Positions 1-6,939 of a stretch of 19,177 nucleotides of DNA are shown here, piece after piece. The stretch spans positions 1 to 19,177 of the forward strand of contig JAUVJM010000013.1 in NCBI GenBank assembly GCA_030596585.1. The letters are read 5' to 3'. Both the position numbers and the translations under genes were made by a program. The DNA is from a bacterium (GTDB taxonomy: Bacteria; NPL-UPA2; JAUVJM01). Each line of letters begins with the position of its first letter. Position 1 is the first letter of the stretch. The notes below the pieces were generated by a model that was not told where the DNA came from, made no database searches, and saw only the letters and a program-made list of their open reading frames with translations.

Positions 1-993
1 CCAGTTGGCACCTTTGGCAAAAAAAGGAACCCCGTTCACGGAGAACTGGAATGACTCGCCCCACTTGTCCTTTTTACGCTCAAGGTGTAAAGTCCTGAGC
101 CCTATGCGCCTGAATTGGGTGTCAAGAACATTATTGTCTTTATCCTGTAATTCTATCCTTAACTGGTAGAGTGGCTGCCCTCCCATCCCATTAGGCCACC
201 ACAACTTTGGATTTTCGACAATAAAGCTGGCATTTGCTTTTTGATTTATAAAATCACCTGTTTCCTCTGCCTCGATTTTGTTATTGTAAACGAGTAAAAC
301 ACGTGCCTTGAGAGTGAAGTTGTGGACCACCTCTGCCGTCACCGCTACATTAAGCACAACGGTTCCCCTGCGGGAATGGTCCTGCATAATATGAACATCC
401 GTCAATCGCGCCCCGTCAAAGGCAATAATCTCTATATCGCGCCATATTCCGCAAGTAATTAATGTTGGTCCCCAGTCCCAGCCATAATTGCATTGTTCCT
501 TGCGAATCTCTTTGCGAATCTTGGAAATCCAGAGATAAAATTTTGTACTATTCACATCCCATACACGGAGATGTTTTTTCATCTCATGTTTCTTCCCAAG
601 TAGAAACGTAGAATCAAATCTGATTTCTATTGTATTCTTCCCCTTTTTCAAGGCTGGTTTTATATCAAATTCCCAGGTGCGGAACATATTGTCTGTTTTG
701 CCAATACACTTCCCATTTAAAAAAATTGTGGCTAAGGTATCAACCCCATGACAACATAACAGAACCCTGTCTTTGACCAGAATATTATCAGAGATATTGA
801 AAGTACATTTATAGACCCAGTCCGTTGTCCCTATCCACTGCAGATTTTGTTCATTATCCCCGAAAAACGGGTTTTCAATCTTTTTCGCAGCCAGCAGATC
901 CGTATGCACACAGCCTGGAACCAGGGCATTGATATGCCCACGTTTACCTTTTTGCGTTAACAGCCATTTCCCGTTTAAACTTATTGTTTGCAT
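1..993 (-). CDS. GH2 beta-mannosidase-like glycoside hydrolase, partial (3' end beyond window)
   Basis: The reading frame starts at an ATG at 993-991, preceded by a good GGAG ribosome site, and stays open for 331 codons to the window edge, so the C-terminal part is missing. The translation carries hallmarks of GH2 beta-mannosidases: a sugar-binding jelly-roll N-terminus (begins MQTISLNGKW; WIGTTDWVYKC near residue 50), the NYGWDWGP motif, the LWWPNGMGGQPLY motif before the immunoglobulin-like domain, and NGVPFFAKGANW leading into the catalytic barrel. The catalytic glutamates would lie in the unseen part. Family enzymes remove terminal beta-mannose, and some members act on related glycosides. 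No signal peptide is seen, so it is probably cytoplasmic. It begins 22 bp after the phosphodiesterase gene upstream, suggesting co-transcription. Substrate assignment is inference. Confidence 0.9.
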   Translation of the reverse strand, partial: MQTISLNGKWLLTQKGKRGHINALVPGCVHTDLLAAKKIENPFFGDNEQNLQWIGTTDWVYKCTFNISDNILVKDRVLLCCHGVDTLATIFLNGKCIGKTDNMFRTWEFDIKPALKKGKNTIEIRFDSTFLLGKKHEMKKHLRVWDVNSTKFYLWISKIRKEIRKEQCNYGWDWGPTLITCGIWRDIEIIAFDGARLTDVHIMQDHSRRGTVVLNVAVTAEVVHNFTLKARVLLVYNNKIEAEETGDFINQKANASFIVENPKLWWPNGMGGQPLYQLRIELQDKDNNVLDTQFRRIGLRTLHLERKKDKWGESFQFSVNGVPFFAKGANW

Positions 994-1015
994 GTGTTCT
1001 CCACTTCTTTTATTT

Positions 1016-2359
1016 TTAAAATCCAATAATACTCTTACCGTCACAATCTTTGGGTGGCTTGATGCCACAAATACGAGCCAGCGTAGGAGCGGCATCTATC
1101 ATCCAAACCGGATCAGGCATAACCATATCCTCTTTTGCTAAATCAGGACAAGAGAACATGAAAGTTCCTCGGTTGGACATGCCCATATATTCGGCCCAGG
1201 GACAAAATACATGCTGGGCATAGCCATCATACTGCTGCACAGGCTGTTGACTCCAACTTTGCATCTCCTGTTTGCTGATAGGGCCGAATATCATACGGCT
1301 GTCAATCCAAAGATAACCCTCCCGGAAAAAGAAGACCACGTCTCCAACATTTTCTCCCCCAAACCCAAGAGACTGCATATCCTCCCACCTATTAACAAAA
1401 ATAAGGGGGCTTTCTCCTGTATGCGGGTCTCTCAGATTATTAAGTACCGTTATTATCTCTTGCCGTGTCTGCTCATATTCTTTGCCTGGCTTAACCATGC
1501 CATACGGATCTCTACCTTTAAGATTAACGTAGACATAATCAGGCAATGGTTGATTAGTCAATATGGCCTTGCTCTTTTTTAAATCAAGATAGTAGTTTCC
1601 ATCCGTTTTATTAAACCTGTACTTACACAACCCAGCATCAACCAGCGCCTTTTGAGGCCAAACCCTCTTGTCCCCCGCCGGGATACACCCATGATCAGAA
1701 ATAACAGCTATGGCTGTATCTTTATCCGCGCAGGTATTAACAATTTCCCCTACCATCTTATCCATGGCCCTGTATTCATTGCGGAAATCGTTCCAAACTT
1801 GAGGCGCTTCTTGAGGATCATAACCTTTGGTACCTTTACAAATTTTAGCTAACTTGGCATGATTAATAGTGTCAGGGGTATGGACCTGGGCAAATAGAAT
1901 ATCCCAGGCATATTTTTCCGCCAGATAACAGGTTGTTTTGCCAACCCATCTTAAATGAAAACCGGTGCCTTTGATAATCCTCACATTCTGATTATTCTCA
2001 ACTGCATACGCTTCCGATTCTTCCCAATCTTTGCCGTTCATTTCACAAAAATGGTCTATGAGTTCTTTACCTACCACTTCAGGATATGCCCATCCCCAGC
2101 TGTTATACAGTGGTGAGCGAAACAGCTCCAGGTGTTTCCCATCCTTAGACAGTTTATCCAGGCGAATTTTAAACCTGATCCTTACTGGAAATTTATCAGT
2201 AGAAATATACTCTGGATTCCAACTGTAAAATTCATGTGGTAAAACACACATGGCTTTGGTCTTTTTTTCTATCCAGGCACTGGTCTGCCCCAATTTTATC
2301 CTGGCGACCATGGATCTAAAATCTTTTTTTTCGCAAAGAATGGGAATAGGAATAGACAT
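1016..2359 (-). pseudogene. AlkP-superfamily type I phosphodiesterase, N-terminally truncated
   Basis: A 447-codon frame that resembles the type I phosphodiesterase/nucleotide pyrophosphatase group of the alkaline phosphatase superfamily. Visible metal-site motifs are DTINH in the middle and SDHG at about two thirds of the length. The C-terminus (DAAPTLARICGI...DGKSIIGF) is family-typical. What is missing is the N-terminal segment with the first metal-binding Asp and the Thr/Ser nucleophile: the protein begins where the middle of a full-length member should be. In frame there is a stop (2387-2389) just upstream of the ATG, so it cannot be extended. The late His usually found in a GxHR motif appears as Asn (MSNRGTF). 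A G-rich stretch before the ATG could serve for translation. I infer a decayed or inactive gene, though a short stable protein is possible. Confidence 0.7.
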
Positions 2360-2391
2360 CGTACCCCCCCTCTGCGGGGAAGGAGGCTAGT

Positions 2392-2571
2392 TTGTTTTGG
2401 GAAAAGACATGGATTAAGATTAAAGAGATTGCAAGAGAAAAACCTCCAGATAGGAAAAATTATAAGCGGCGCGTAAAAGAAAAAGCAACCCGCAGGGATA
2501 AAGCGACGAAAAGGCGCCAATGCAGGAGAGGCCGGGTTAGATGTTTCTCATTAGATGGTATAAAAAAATAA
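2392..2571 (+). CDS. possible small, very basic protein (doubtful)
   Basis: An open frame of 59 codons starts at TTG 2392 after a strong-looking AAGGAGG spaced about five bases away, and ends at TAA 2569-2571. The product would be rich in Lys and Arg with few hydrophobic residues. Nothing in it is recognised. The purine-rich plus strand alone would give such a composition, so it may be chance. It lies divergently from the truncated phosphodiesterase, in the gap between that gene and the YgiT remnant. Apart from this frame, nothing else is seen in 2360-2604. Confidence 0.15.
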   Translation: MFWEKTWIKIKEIAREKPPDRKNYKRRVKEKATRRDKATKRRQCRRGRVRCFSLDGIKK

Positions 2572-2604
2572 GGAGTTGGTTGGAAAGAGAAAACCGGACA
2601 ATCA

Positions 2605-2772
2605 ACACGGTCTACGCTAACTCTGTAAACTCTTCTAATGGAATGCTGATCAGCTTTTTTGATTTCTTTCTGGCAGAGTAAATGTTCATGAAATCTTCTT
2701 CAATCTTCTTAAGTACACTTGCCTTAAAAAATGATTATCGCGCTTGTAGAAATATTGAACCTGCTTATCTCT
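2605..2772 (-). pseudogene. YgiT/MqsA-type zinc-finger antitoxin remnant (deleted copy)
   Basis: This stretch is nearly identical to 6933-7155, which holds the intact YgiT-type antitoxin gene, including the same stop codon (2612-2614). Compared with the intact copy it lacks 55 bp after about base 2730, which shifts the frame and removes the second CxxC pair. Homology stops at 2772, so the start and first CxxC pair are also gone. No toxin partner remains beside it. It is a clear relic of a duplicated TA locus. Confidence 0.9.
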
Positions 2773-2794
2773 TCATAAGACTTCTACCTTATGA
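2773..2794. repeat. 7-bp perfect inverted repeat at the break of the YgiT remnant
   Basis: TCATAAG at 2773-2779 and CTTATGA at 2788-2794 are separated by eight bases. The left arm begins exactly where similarity to the intact antitoxin gene ends, so it may mark the recombination junction. Its role is unknown. Confidence 0.4.
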
Positions 2795-2846
2795 CATGGG
2801 GTACTATTTCCTCCTGTAGCCGCTCCCCGTTCCATCCACACCAAAC

Positions 2847-2904
2847 ATGCAAACTCACCTGCTGGCAATGAGCGCCAGCGAGTTGCCAGTCAGGTGCAAC
2901 GCAT
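2847..2904. repeat. strong hairpin with one bulged base, downstream of the ParE/RelE toxin gene
   Basis: The arms are 2856-2868 (CACCTGCTGGCAA) and 2883-2896. They are fully complementary over 13 bp except for one extra base (T2890) bulging from the right arm, and enclose a 14-base loop. An outer ATGC/GCAT pair (2847-2850, 2901-2904) extends the structure across an internal loop. It begins a few bases past the toxin stop codon (2913-2915). There is no T-tract, so it is not a canonical terminator. The layout recalls integron attC recombination sites, but the RYYYAAC/GTTRRRY core boxes are not present. Confidence 0.6.
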
Positions 2905-2912
2905 TTATGTCC

Positions 2913-3203
2913 TTAACTTCGATTTTCCCAGTATGTTGGCTTTCTGTTCAATTGCATTATCGCAATTATGTAAATTTTGTCATGCGATATTTGGTATATT
3001 ACTCCATAGGGAAACCGATTAGCTAAGCAACGCCTTGTATTTTGGGATAGGAACGGCCATGCTTGAGGATAAGAGAGTATATTTTGAATCGATCTATTTA
3101 CTTCCTTAGCAAATGCCAGTCCAAGACCATCCTGACATTCATTATAGTAGTTAATTGCTTCATTTAACTCCTCTTCCGCAGATGGATGAAAGAAATATTT
3201 CAT
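2913..3203 (-). CDS. ParE/RelE-family toxin
   Basis: This 96-residue protein has the length and pattern of the RelE/ParE toxin superfamily: it opens with YFFHPSAEEELNEAINYY, a family-typical first helix, and closes with KIYIIAIMQLNRKPTYWENR, the conserved final strand and R-x-P-x-Y-W motif. Family members either cleave mRNA at the ribosome (RelE) or poison gyrase (ParE); which applies cannot be told here. Its ATG overlaps the antitoxin stop by four bases (ATGA), indicating translational coupling in one operon. The order antitoxin then toxin is the normal one. It is full length and apparently intact. Confidence 0.9.
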   Translation of the reverse strand: MKYFFHPSAEEELNEAINYYNECQDGLGLAFAKEVNRSIQNILSYPQAWPFLSQNTRRCLANRFPYGVIYQISHDKIYIIAIMQLNRKPTYWENRS

Positions 3204-3427
3204 GAATTAAGTCTGTTCTTAATCTTTCTGAATACTTCGTCTCCTGAAATTGTTTTAACTTTACCGCTCTTAATTTCCTCAACCCGTTTTTCAGATTCAG
3301 CCGCCCATATTTTATCTATTTCTGCCTGAGCAGGATTCAGAGTTTTCAAGAGCTTATCAATCAGCCGTGCCCTGATTTCCACGGGCATTGAAACAGCCTC
3401 TTCTATAAGTTCATTTGTCTTAAGCAT
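3200..3427 (-). CDS. antitoxin of the ParE/RelE pair (addiction module component family)
   Basis: A 75-residue acidic/basic helical protein that resembles the short 'putative addiction module component' antitoxins, which pair with ParE/RelE toxins. The first ~35 residues (NELIEEAVSMPVEIRARLIDKLLKTL) match the family's N-terminal helices, and the charged C-terminal half would wrap the toxin. The ATG at 3427-3425 follows a strong AAGGAGG. It is the first gene of a two-gene operon and overlaps the toxin start by four bases. Such antitoxins normally repress their own promoter; that is family knowledge, not seen directly. Confidence 0.85.
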   Translation of the reverse strand: MLKTNELIEEAVSMPVEIRARLIDKLLKTLNPAQAEIDKIWAAESEKRVEEIKSGKVKTISGDEVFRKIKNRLNS

Positions 3428-3463
3428 TTTCGCCCTCCTTCCTAGTTATTTAAGTCTTACTGA

Positions 3464-3491
3464 ATTATACTACCTTTTCTAAATCTTTCAA
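3464..3491 (-). promoter_or_regulatory. sigma-70-type promoter of the ParE/RelE operon
   Basis: Read on the minus strand, TTGAAA (3491-3486) and a perfect TATAAT (3469-3464) are spaced by 16 bp, about 37 bases before the antitoxin ATG. Confidence 0.7.
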
Positions 3492-3604
3492 ATCTTTATT
3501 TCACAATGTCGAAGCCCAAAAACACCTCTCATTTTCAAATGATGTCCCGATACAATCCATCAATGCGGAGGGTGTAAATTATATTTAGGTCATTTAATAG
3601 CCCA

Positions 3605-3730
3605 TCAGCGTCTACTTTTTTCTGATACCCCACTGAATTCAACCCAATTTTGAGCTATATTCCAATCCATTCCTGACAAACACATCCCGAAAAAAACGAA
3701 AAAAAGTGCAAAAGTAACATCTTTCATCAT
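3605..3730 (-). CDS. short ORF with signal-peptide-like N-terminus, probably a broken gene
   Basis: An ATG directly abuts the TAA of the URO-D fragment, giving a 41-codon frame beginning MMKDVTFALFFVFFGMCLSG, a charged then strongly hydrophobic start like a signal peptide or membrane anchor. It stops at 3605-3607. In another frame a protein-like stretch (LLNDLNIIYTLRIDGLYRDII) continues down to a stop at 3535-3537, hinting at a frameshift near the A-tract of 3615-3625. I do not recognise the product. It could be the damaged start of an exported protein, or chance. Confidence 0.25.
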   Translation of the reverse strand: MMKDVTFALFFVFFGMCLSGMDWNIAQNWVEFSGVSEKSRR

Positions 3731-4176
3731 TTAGAGCCATCCTGTCAATTCCGCCAAAAGCGTTGAATAGTGTACAAAATCCTGCCAGGATATGTCAAAA
3801 GGCACACCGTGGTCACAGCCAGGAATGAACCCGCCATCTTTTATCACCGGTGCAATACGCACCAGTTCATTTTCAATCACCTTCCCTCCCCTGGCTATGC
3901 ATCGCTTATCAACACCCTGGCGATAGGCCATGTTTCGACCAAAAGTCTTTCGGTAGTCGTTGATGTCATTACCGGCGGCTACTTCAATCGGGTCACAGAC
4001 ATTCATTCCGGATTCAATCCATATGGGAATGAGTTCCTCTATGTTTCCGTCGGAATCCATGTCAACAACGGCAACGCCTGCTTGCTTGGTTTTTTAAATG
4101 TCGGTATTTGGGCACTGATAACCTTGATTTCTTCTTCAATGCCGACAAGTCCCATTTCTAATAATGTCGCGTTCAT
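3731..4176 (-). pseudogene. URO-D-superfamily gene fragment with frameshift
   Basis: Codons from 4060 down to the stop at 3731 encode the C-terminal part of a uroporphyrinogen-decarboxylase-superfamily protein: DSDGNIEELIPIWIESGMN, PIEVAAGNDI, GVDKRCIARGG and IPGCDHGVPFDISWQDF are its recognisable landmarks. Upstream, a plausible start (ATG 4176-4174 after GGAGTGAG) begins MNATLLEMGLVGIEEEI and runs in another frame. The two frames meet around an A6 run (4091-4096 on the plus strand as T6), where a one-base indel would join them. Even when joined, the protein would be about 148 residues against ~350 usual, so an internal deletion is also needed. It is a relic and unlikely to act as an enzyme. 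It is distinct from the intact URO-D-family gene at 7717. Confidence 0.75.
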
Positions 4177-4388
4177 TCTATCTCACTCCGTTTACAATAT
4201 GCAGTATACCGCAATTGTATTTGCCTCCGCAATAAAAAACCCGTTCCCTAAAAACTTTGAAGTGAAGCAGTGCTTTTAGGTGCCGGTCCCGCTGGTAATC
4301 TCTCATCATTCTGACTGAAACGGAAGATGCGGCAGGCTTTTGATGAATTATTTACTGGGAGCGTCCGGTTATAACTGGCGTACTATTA

Positions 4389-5273
4389 CTAAAGACAAAC
4401 GGGACAGATATTTTCAAACCTTGGTTGCGGCGCCAGACGCCATAAATCCTTATCCTTAATGCCGACAGTGCTCAACATTTCACCCGCCTTTTCAAAATCA
4501 ATCTCATCATAATGGGCGCTGTGGCAATCCGATCCGATGCTCAGTCGCACGCCTTTAGCTTTCAGTTCCGCCAAATAATCCAGGTACTGGTTCGCAAAGG
4601 TCTCCGGATACTGTGCATTCAGCAGATTAGCATTTATGTTGATCTCTACCACTGTCTGATGCTCAACCGCAGCAGATGCGAACTCGTCATGCATGGAACT
4701 CGGAATTCGACGGAAGTCGTCGAACCACGGCTCCGCCGGATACTTATCCTGGGAATTCTTCCAGTGCCCCATCCACCACCAGGGATGCGCCACGATATCT
4801 ACCAGCGGATGCGCGGCGAGAAACATGTTCTGGCGATGATAGTCGCGTATGACCCGCTCCCGTTCCATGGGAACATACATCGGCCAGTGAACACCGGCGA
4901 TGACATACTCAATCCGGTGCCGCTCTATGTCCGCATCCGTAATCCCGATTGCCAGCAAGCCATTTGCGGGTCCCCCCGTGCGAATTCCGCAAACGGGATT
5001 TGAATACCCCCCTTTTTTGATCTCCTCAAGTTCCCACTGGGAAACGCAACTGACCTCGATGCCGAAGTGAAAGCGGGCGGAAGGTTTATTTTCTGAAAAT
5101 TCAGCCCGGGATGCAGCAATATCCGGAAGATTGAAAGGGGTGTGAAGGTGATCCGTCAGCCCAAAGTCCGAAATGCCCCTTTGGGCAGTTTCAGCTATCA
5201 TATCTGCAATCGTCATACAAGCTGAATCACATGAGTTGCGGGAATGAATGTGCCAATCAGAAGTAATTCTCAT
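4389..5273 (-). CDS. PHP-domain metal-dependent phosphoesterase, histidinol-phosphatase-like
   Basis: A 294-residue PHP-domain protein. The start chosen is ATG 5273-5271, because AGGAG sits eight bases upstream and MRITSDWHIHS begins directly with the PHP fold; the frame could open 12 codons earlier, but that piece is leader sequence. Metal-binding motifs appear in order: DWHIHS near residue 6, LTDHLH near 40, GIEVS near 72, IVAHPWWW, VVEININA and a final SIGSDCHS. All are intact, so hydrolase activity is likely. Members include HisK-type histidinol phosphatases and nucleases. No his genes lie nearby, so the substrate is open. The gene is bordered by a palindromic repeat upstream and the URO-D relic downstream. 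Confidence 0.85.
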   Translation of the reverse strand: MRITSDWHIHSRNSCDSACMTIADMIAETAQRGISDFGLTDHLHTPFNLPDIAASRAEFSENKPSARFHFGIEVSCVSQWELEEIKKGGYSNPVCGIRTGGPANGLLAIGITDADIERHRIEYVIAGVHWPMYVPMERERVIRDYHRQNMFLAAHPLVDIVAHPWWWMGHWKNSQDKYPAEPWFDDFRRIPSSMHDEFASAAVEHQTVVEININANLLNAQYPETFANQYLDYLAELKAKGVRLSIGSDCHSAHYDEIDFEKAGEMLSTVGIKDKDLWRLAPQPRFENICPVCL

Positions 5274-5292
5274 TGCTTTGTCTCCTTTCGAA

Positions 5293-5420
5293 TCCGCTGG
5301 TAATGTCAAAACCTCTTCTTTTTATACCTGTCATTCTCGCGAAGCTTGTCCCAGCGGAGGCGGGGAGCGGGAATCCAGAAAACGCCACGGTCGTGCTGGA
5401 ATCCTGAATTCCGCGTCCTA
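5293..5420. repeat. dispersed palindromic repeat, copy 1
   Basis: A roughly 130-bp element shared with 10063-10237 and 13723-13840. It begins with the conserved GGTAATGTCAAAACCTCTTC tail lying right behind the ribosome site of the PHP gene, continues through the CCTGTCATTC end and a GGGAATCCAG arm, then GTGCTGGAATCC and a degenerate GAATTCCGCG arm. This copy is the most diverged: the closing GCGGAATGACA arm is lost. No coding content. Confidence 0.8.
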
Positions 5421-5440
5421 TTGAACGCATTATTCTGCCC

Positions 5441-5709
5441 GTCTACTGCCTGTGTTTCCAGTAGTCTGGATTTCGATGCAGATGCAGATGCCTTACAGCC
5501 AGAATGAGAATGTCATGAGGCGAAACGATCCTTGACCTTGTTGAACACTTCTTCCCTTACCTGTATCTCCGTACTCTTCTAATGTATGTTGAGAGAATAC
5601 CATAGCCCATGGGTAACTTCAAGAAAATTCATTTCTTTAAAAAACCCGTTCCCCATTTTCGCAACTTTTACTCATTTCGGAAATCTTAGCAAACAATCAA
5701 GGCAAGAAA
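5441..5709 (-). pseudogene. chimeric, doubly deleted copy of a TA locus
   Basis: Three pieces of the block 6783-7630 are joined here in the same order. Bases 5441-5556 match 6783-6892 (ParE C-terminal remnant). Bases 5558-5583 match 7346-7371 (inside the DUF4258 toxin gene). Bases 5584-5709 match 7504-7630 (toxin start and upstream leader). Relative to the intact block, 132 bp inside the toxin gene (44 codons) and about 453 bp covering the rest of the toxin and the whole antitoxin are missing. The ParE piece still reads HDILILAV...HRNPDYWKHRQ and then stops at 5443-5445. It also has an extra GATGCM hexamer, giving a HLHLH repeat. No functional product is expected. Confidence 0.85.
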
Positions 5710-5729
5710 GTCAAAGGCAGAACTTTTGT

Positions 5730-5758
5730 TTGACTCCGCCCTTTTATGGTGATATAAA
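5730..5758 (+). promoter_or_regulatory. sigma-70-type promoter of mntA-hepT
   Basis: TTGACT (5730-5735) and TATAAA (5753-5758) are spaced by exactly 17 bp, upstream of mntA. This predicts a leader of roughly 85 bases. Confidence 0.75.
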
Positions 5759-5760
5759 GT

Positions 5761-5816
5761 CTTTCGGCAGGAATAATTCAGATGTTGCTGCCCAAGAGGA
5801 GCAACTTCCCCGAAAG
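5761..5816. promoter_or_regulatory. nested inverted repeats in the mntA leader
   Basis: CTTTCGG (5761-5767) pairs with CCGAAAG (5810-5816), and inside them GTTGCT (5784-5789) pairs with AGCAAC (5800-5805). They begin just after the -10 box, so they may be an operator pair for autoregulation or a folded leader RNA. Function is inferred only from position. Confidence 0.45.
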
Positions 5817-5848
5817 CAAATTACTATCAGTTATGAAAAGCAAAACAA

Positions 5849-6250
5849 ATGGATAATTTCAGCCAACATGTCATTGAGGAAACCAAAAAAGCATTTCTTC
5901 AGTTTGAAAGCATTGACTACGGATTTATATTTGGCTCAGGCACTAAAATCCTTCTTCCTGAAAGTGACATAGACATTCTGATAGGCGGGCACCTAACCAT
6001 CTCTGAAAGGATAGATTTAGCAATGGAGTTAGAATTAGTTTTGAGGAGGAAAATAGATATAGTTTTAACAAAGGACGCTCCTCCCGAACTGGTTCTGAAA
6101 GCCTTTTCTCGTGGTTTGCCTGTTATGATAAATAATAAAGAAAATCTAAAAAAAGACTACTTCGAGAATTTGCATGTTTATGAAGATAGAGAAGGCTTGA
6201 GAAAATTAAGAATTTCAAGAATTAAGAGGAGATACAGTCATGGTCGATAA
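5849..6250 (+). CDS. mntA: MntA-type minimal nucleotidyltransferase antitoxin
   Basis: A 133-residue minimal nucleotidyltransferase. The N-terminal half carries the nucleotidyltransferase signature: G29-S30, then D40 and D42 in SDIDILI, and a third acidic residue at D70 in RKIDIVLT, so the catalytic triad is complete. In described HepT/MntA modules this enzyme adds AMP groups to the toxin's active-site tyrosine and so neutralises it. The neighbouring hepT gene overlaps by 11 bases, which supports that role. The C-terminal tail after residue 100 is basic. The ribosome site is weak, so the start is a little uncertain, though starting at 5849 gives a normal family length. A clear promoter lies upstream and a terminator follows hepT. 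Confidence 0.9.
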   Translation: MDNFSQHVIEETKKAFLQFESIDYGFIFGSGTKILLPESDIDILIGGHLTISERIDLAMELELVLRRKIDIVLTKDAPPELVLKAFSRGLPVMINNKENLKKDYFENLHVYEDREGLRKLRISRIKRRYSHGR

Positions 6251-6656
6251 AAATGTAATAACATCCAGAATCGAGCAAATAGAAAGACATTCATATAAAA
6301 TCTCACCTTATAAGACACTATCCTATGAAGAGTTTGTGCAGGATTCAATTGCCCAGGATGTTGTAGAATACAATATATTTCAAATAACGAATCACGTTAT
6401 AGACATTATTCAGCATATAGTAGTGGATGAAGATTATGGATTGCCCCAGAGTTCCTATGAAGCTGCTCAAATCCTTCTTGAAAAGGGAATTTTAGAGGAA
6501 AATAATTTGCAGCTATTGAAGAAAATGATTGGATTTAGAAACGTTGTCGGTCACGACTACATAAGTATTAATAAGCAGATAGTTTATTCTATTTTAACTG
6601 AAGCAATGGATGATATTGCTCTGATACTCTCCAAAATAACGGAAAAATTTCTTTGA
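6240..6656 (+). CDS. hepT: HepT-type HEPN RNase toxin
   Basis: A 138-residue, mainly helical HEPN-fold protein with the diagnostic R-x4-H-x-Y motif at R100-NVVG-H105-D-Y107. In studied members this forms the RNase active site, and the tyrosine is the residue modified by MntA. The GAGGAG ribosome site lies inside the end of mntA, and the 11-base overlap points to coupled translation. Gene order here is antitoxin first, the reverse of the hepT-mntA order in the well-studied Shewanella module. It appears intact and full length. Confidence 0.92.
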   Translation: MVDKNVITSRIEQIERHSYKISPYKTLSYEEFVQDSIAQDVVEYNIFQITNHVIDIIQHIVVDEDYGLPQSSYEAAQILLEKGILEENNLQLLKKMIGFRNVVGHDYISINKQIVYSILTEAMDDIALILSKITEKFL

Positions 6657-6682
6657 TATCCACGGGGATCAACCCTGGCATT

Positions 6683-6724
6683 AAAGATATGACTGAGCAG
6701 ACGCTCAGGCATATCTTTCCCTTT
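6683..6724 (+). terminator. intrinsic terminator of mntA-hepT
   Basis: A 16-position stem (AAAGATATG-A-CTGAGC / GCTCAG-G-CATATCTTT, one A-G mismatch) with an AGAC loop covers 6683-6718. It is followed by a pyrimidine run containing TTTT. It starts 27 bases after the hepT stop codon. Confidence 0.8.
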
Positions 6725-6766
6725 TCCCTTCAATGAACTCATCCATGCACCAAAGAATTTGTACAG

Positions 6767-6892
6767 TTACCGAGCACCGTCTGTCCACTGCCTGTGTTTC
6801 CAGTAATCTGGATTTCGATGCAGATGCATTACGGCAAGAATGAGAATGTCATGAGGCGAAACGATCCTTGACATTGTTGAACACTTCTTCCC
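6767..6892 (-). pseudogene. ParE/RelE toxin C-terminal remnant
   Basis: On the minus strand, codons ending at TAA 6767-6769 read PHDILILAVMHLHRNPDYW then KHRQWTDGAR, the typical last strand and R-x-P-x-Y-W end of ParE/RelE toxins. Only about 40 codons can be aligned to the family, and there is no start region or antitoxin. It lies directly downstream of the YgiT-type antitoxin gene. A second copy is at 5441-5556. It differs clearly from the intact toxin at 2913-3203. Confidence 0.8.
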
Positions 6893-6939
6893 CGGGAATT
6901 GGCTGCACTTGTCCGGACCGTAGTTCAGAATCACACGGT

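Noticed and set aside
2847..2904. Integron attC site
   Set aside because: The folding fits, but the RYYYAAC and GTTRRRY boxes are absent and no integrase is present. It is kept as an unexplained hairpin only.
4235..4262. Further fragment of the TA leader (shared AAAAAACCCGTTCCC)
   Set aside because: Only about 15 bases, partly a homopolymer run, match the leader at 5641 and 7561. This could be chance.
5586..5972. Plus-strand frame reaching into mntA from upstream
   Set aside because: It crosses the deleted TA copy and the mntA promoter in a different frame from mntA, and has no family resemblance.
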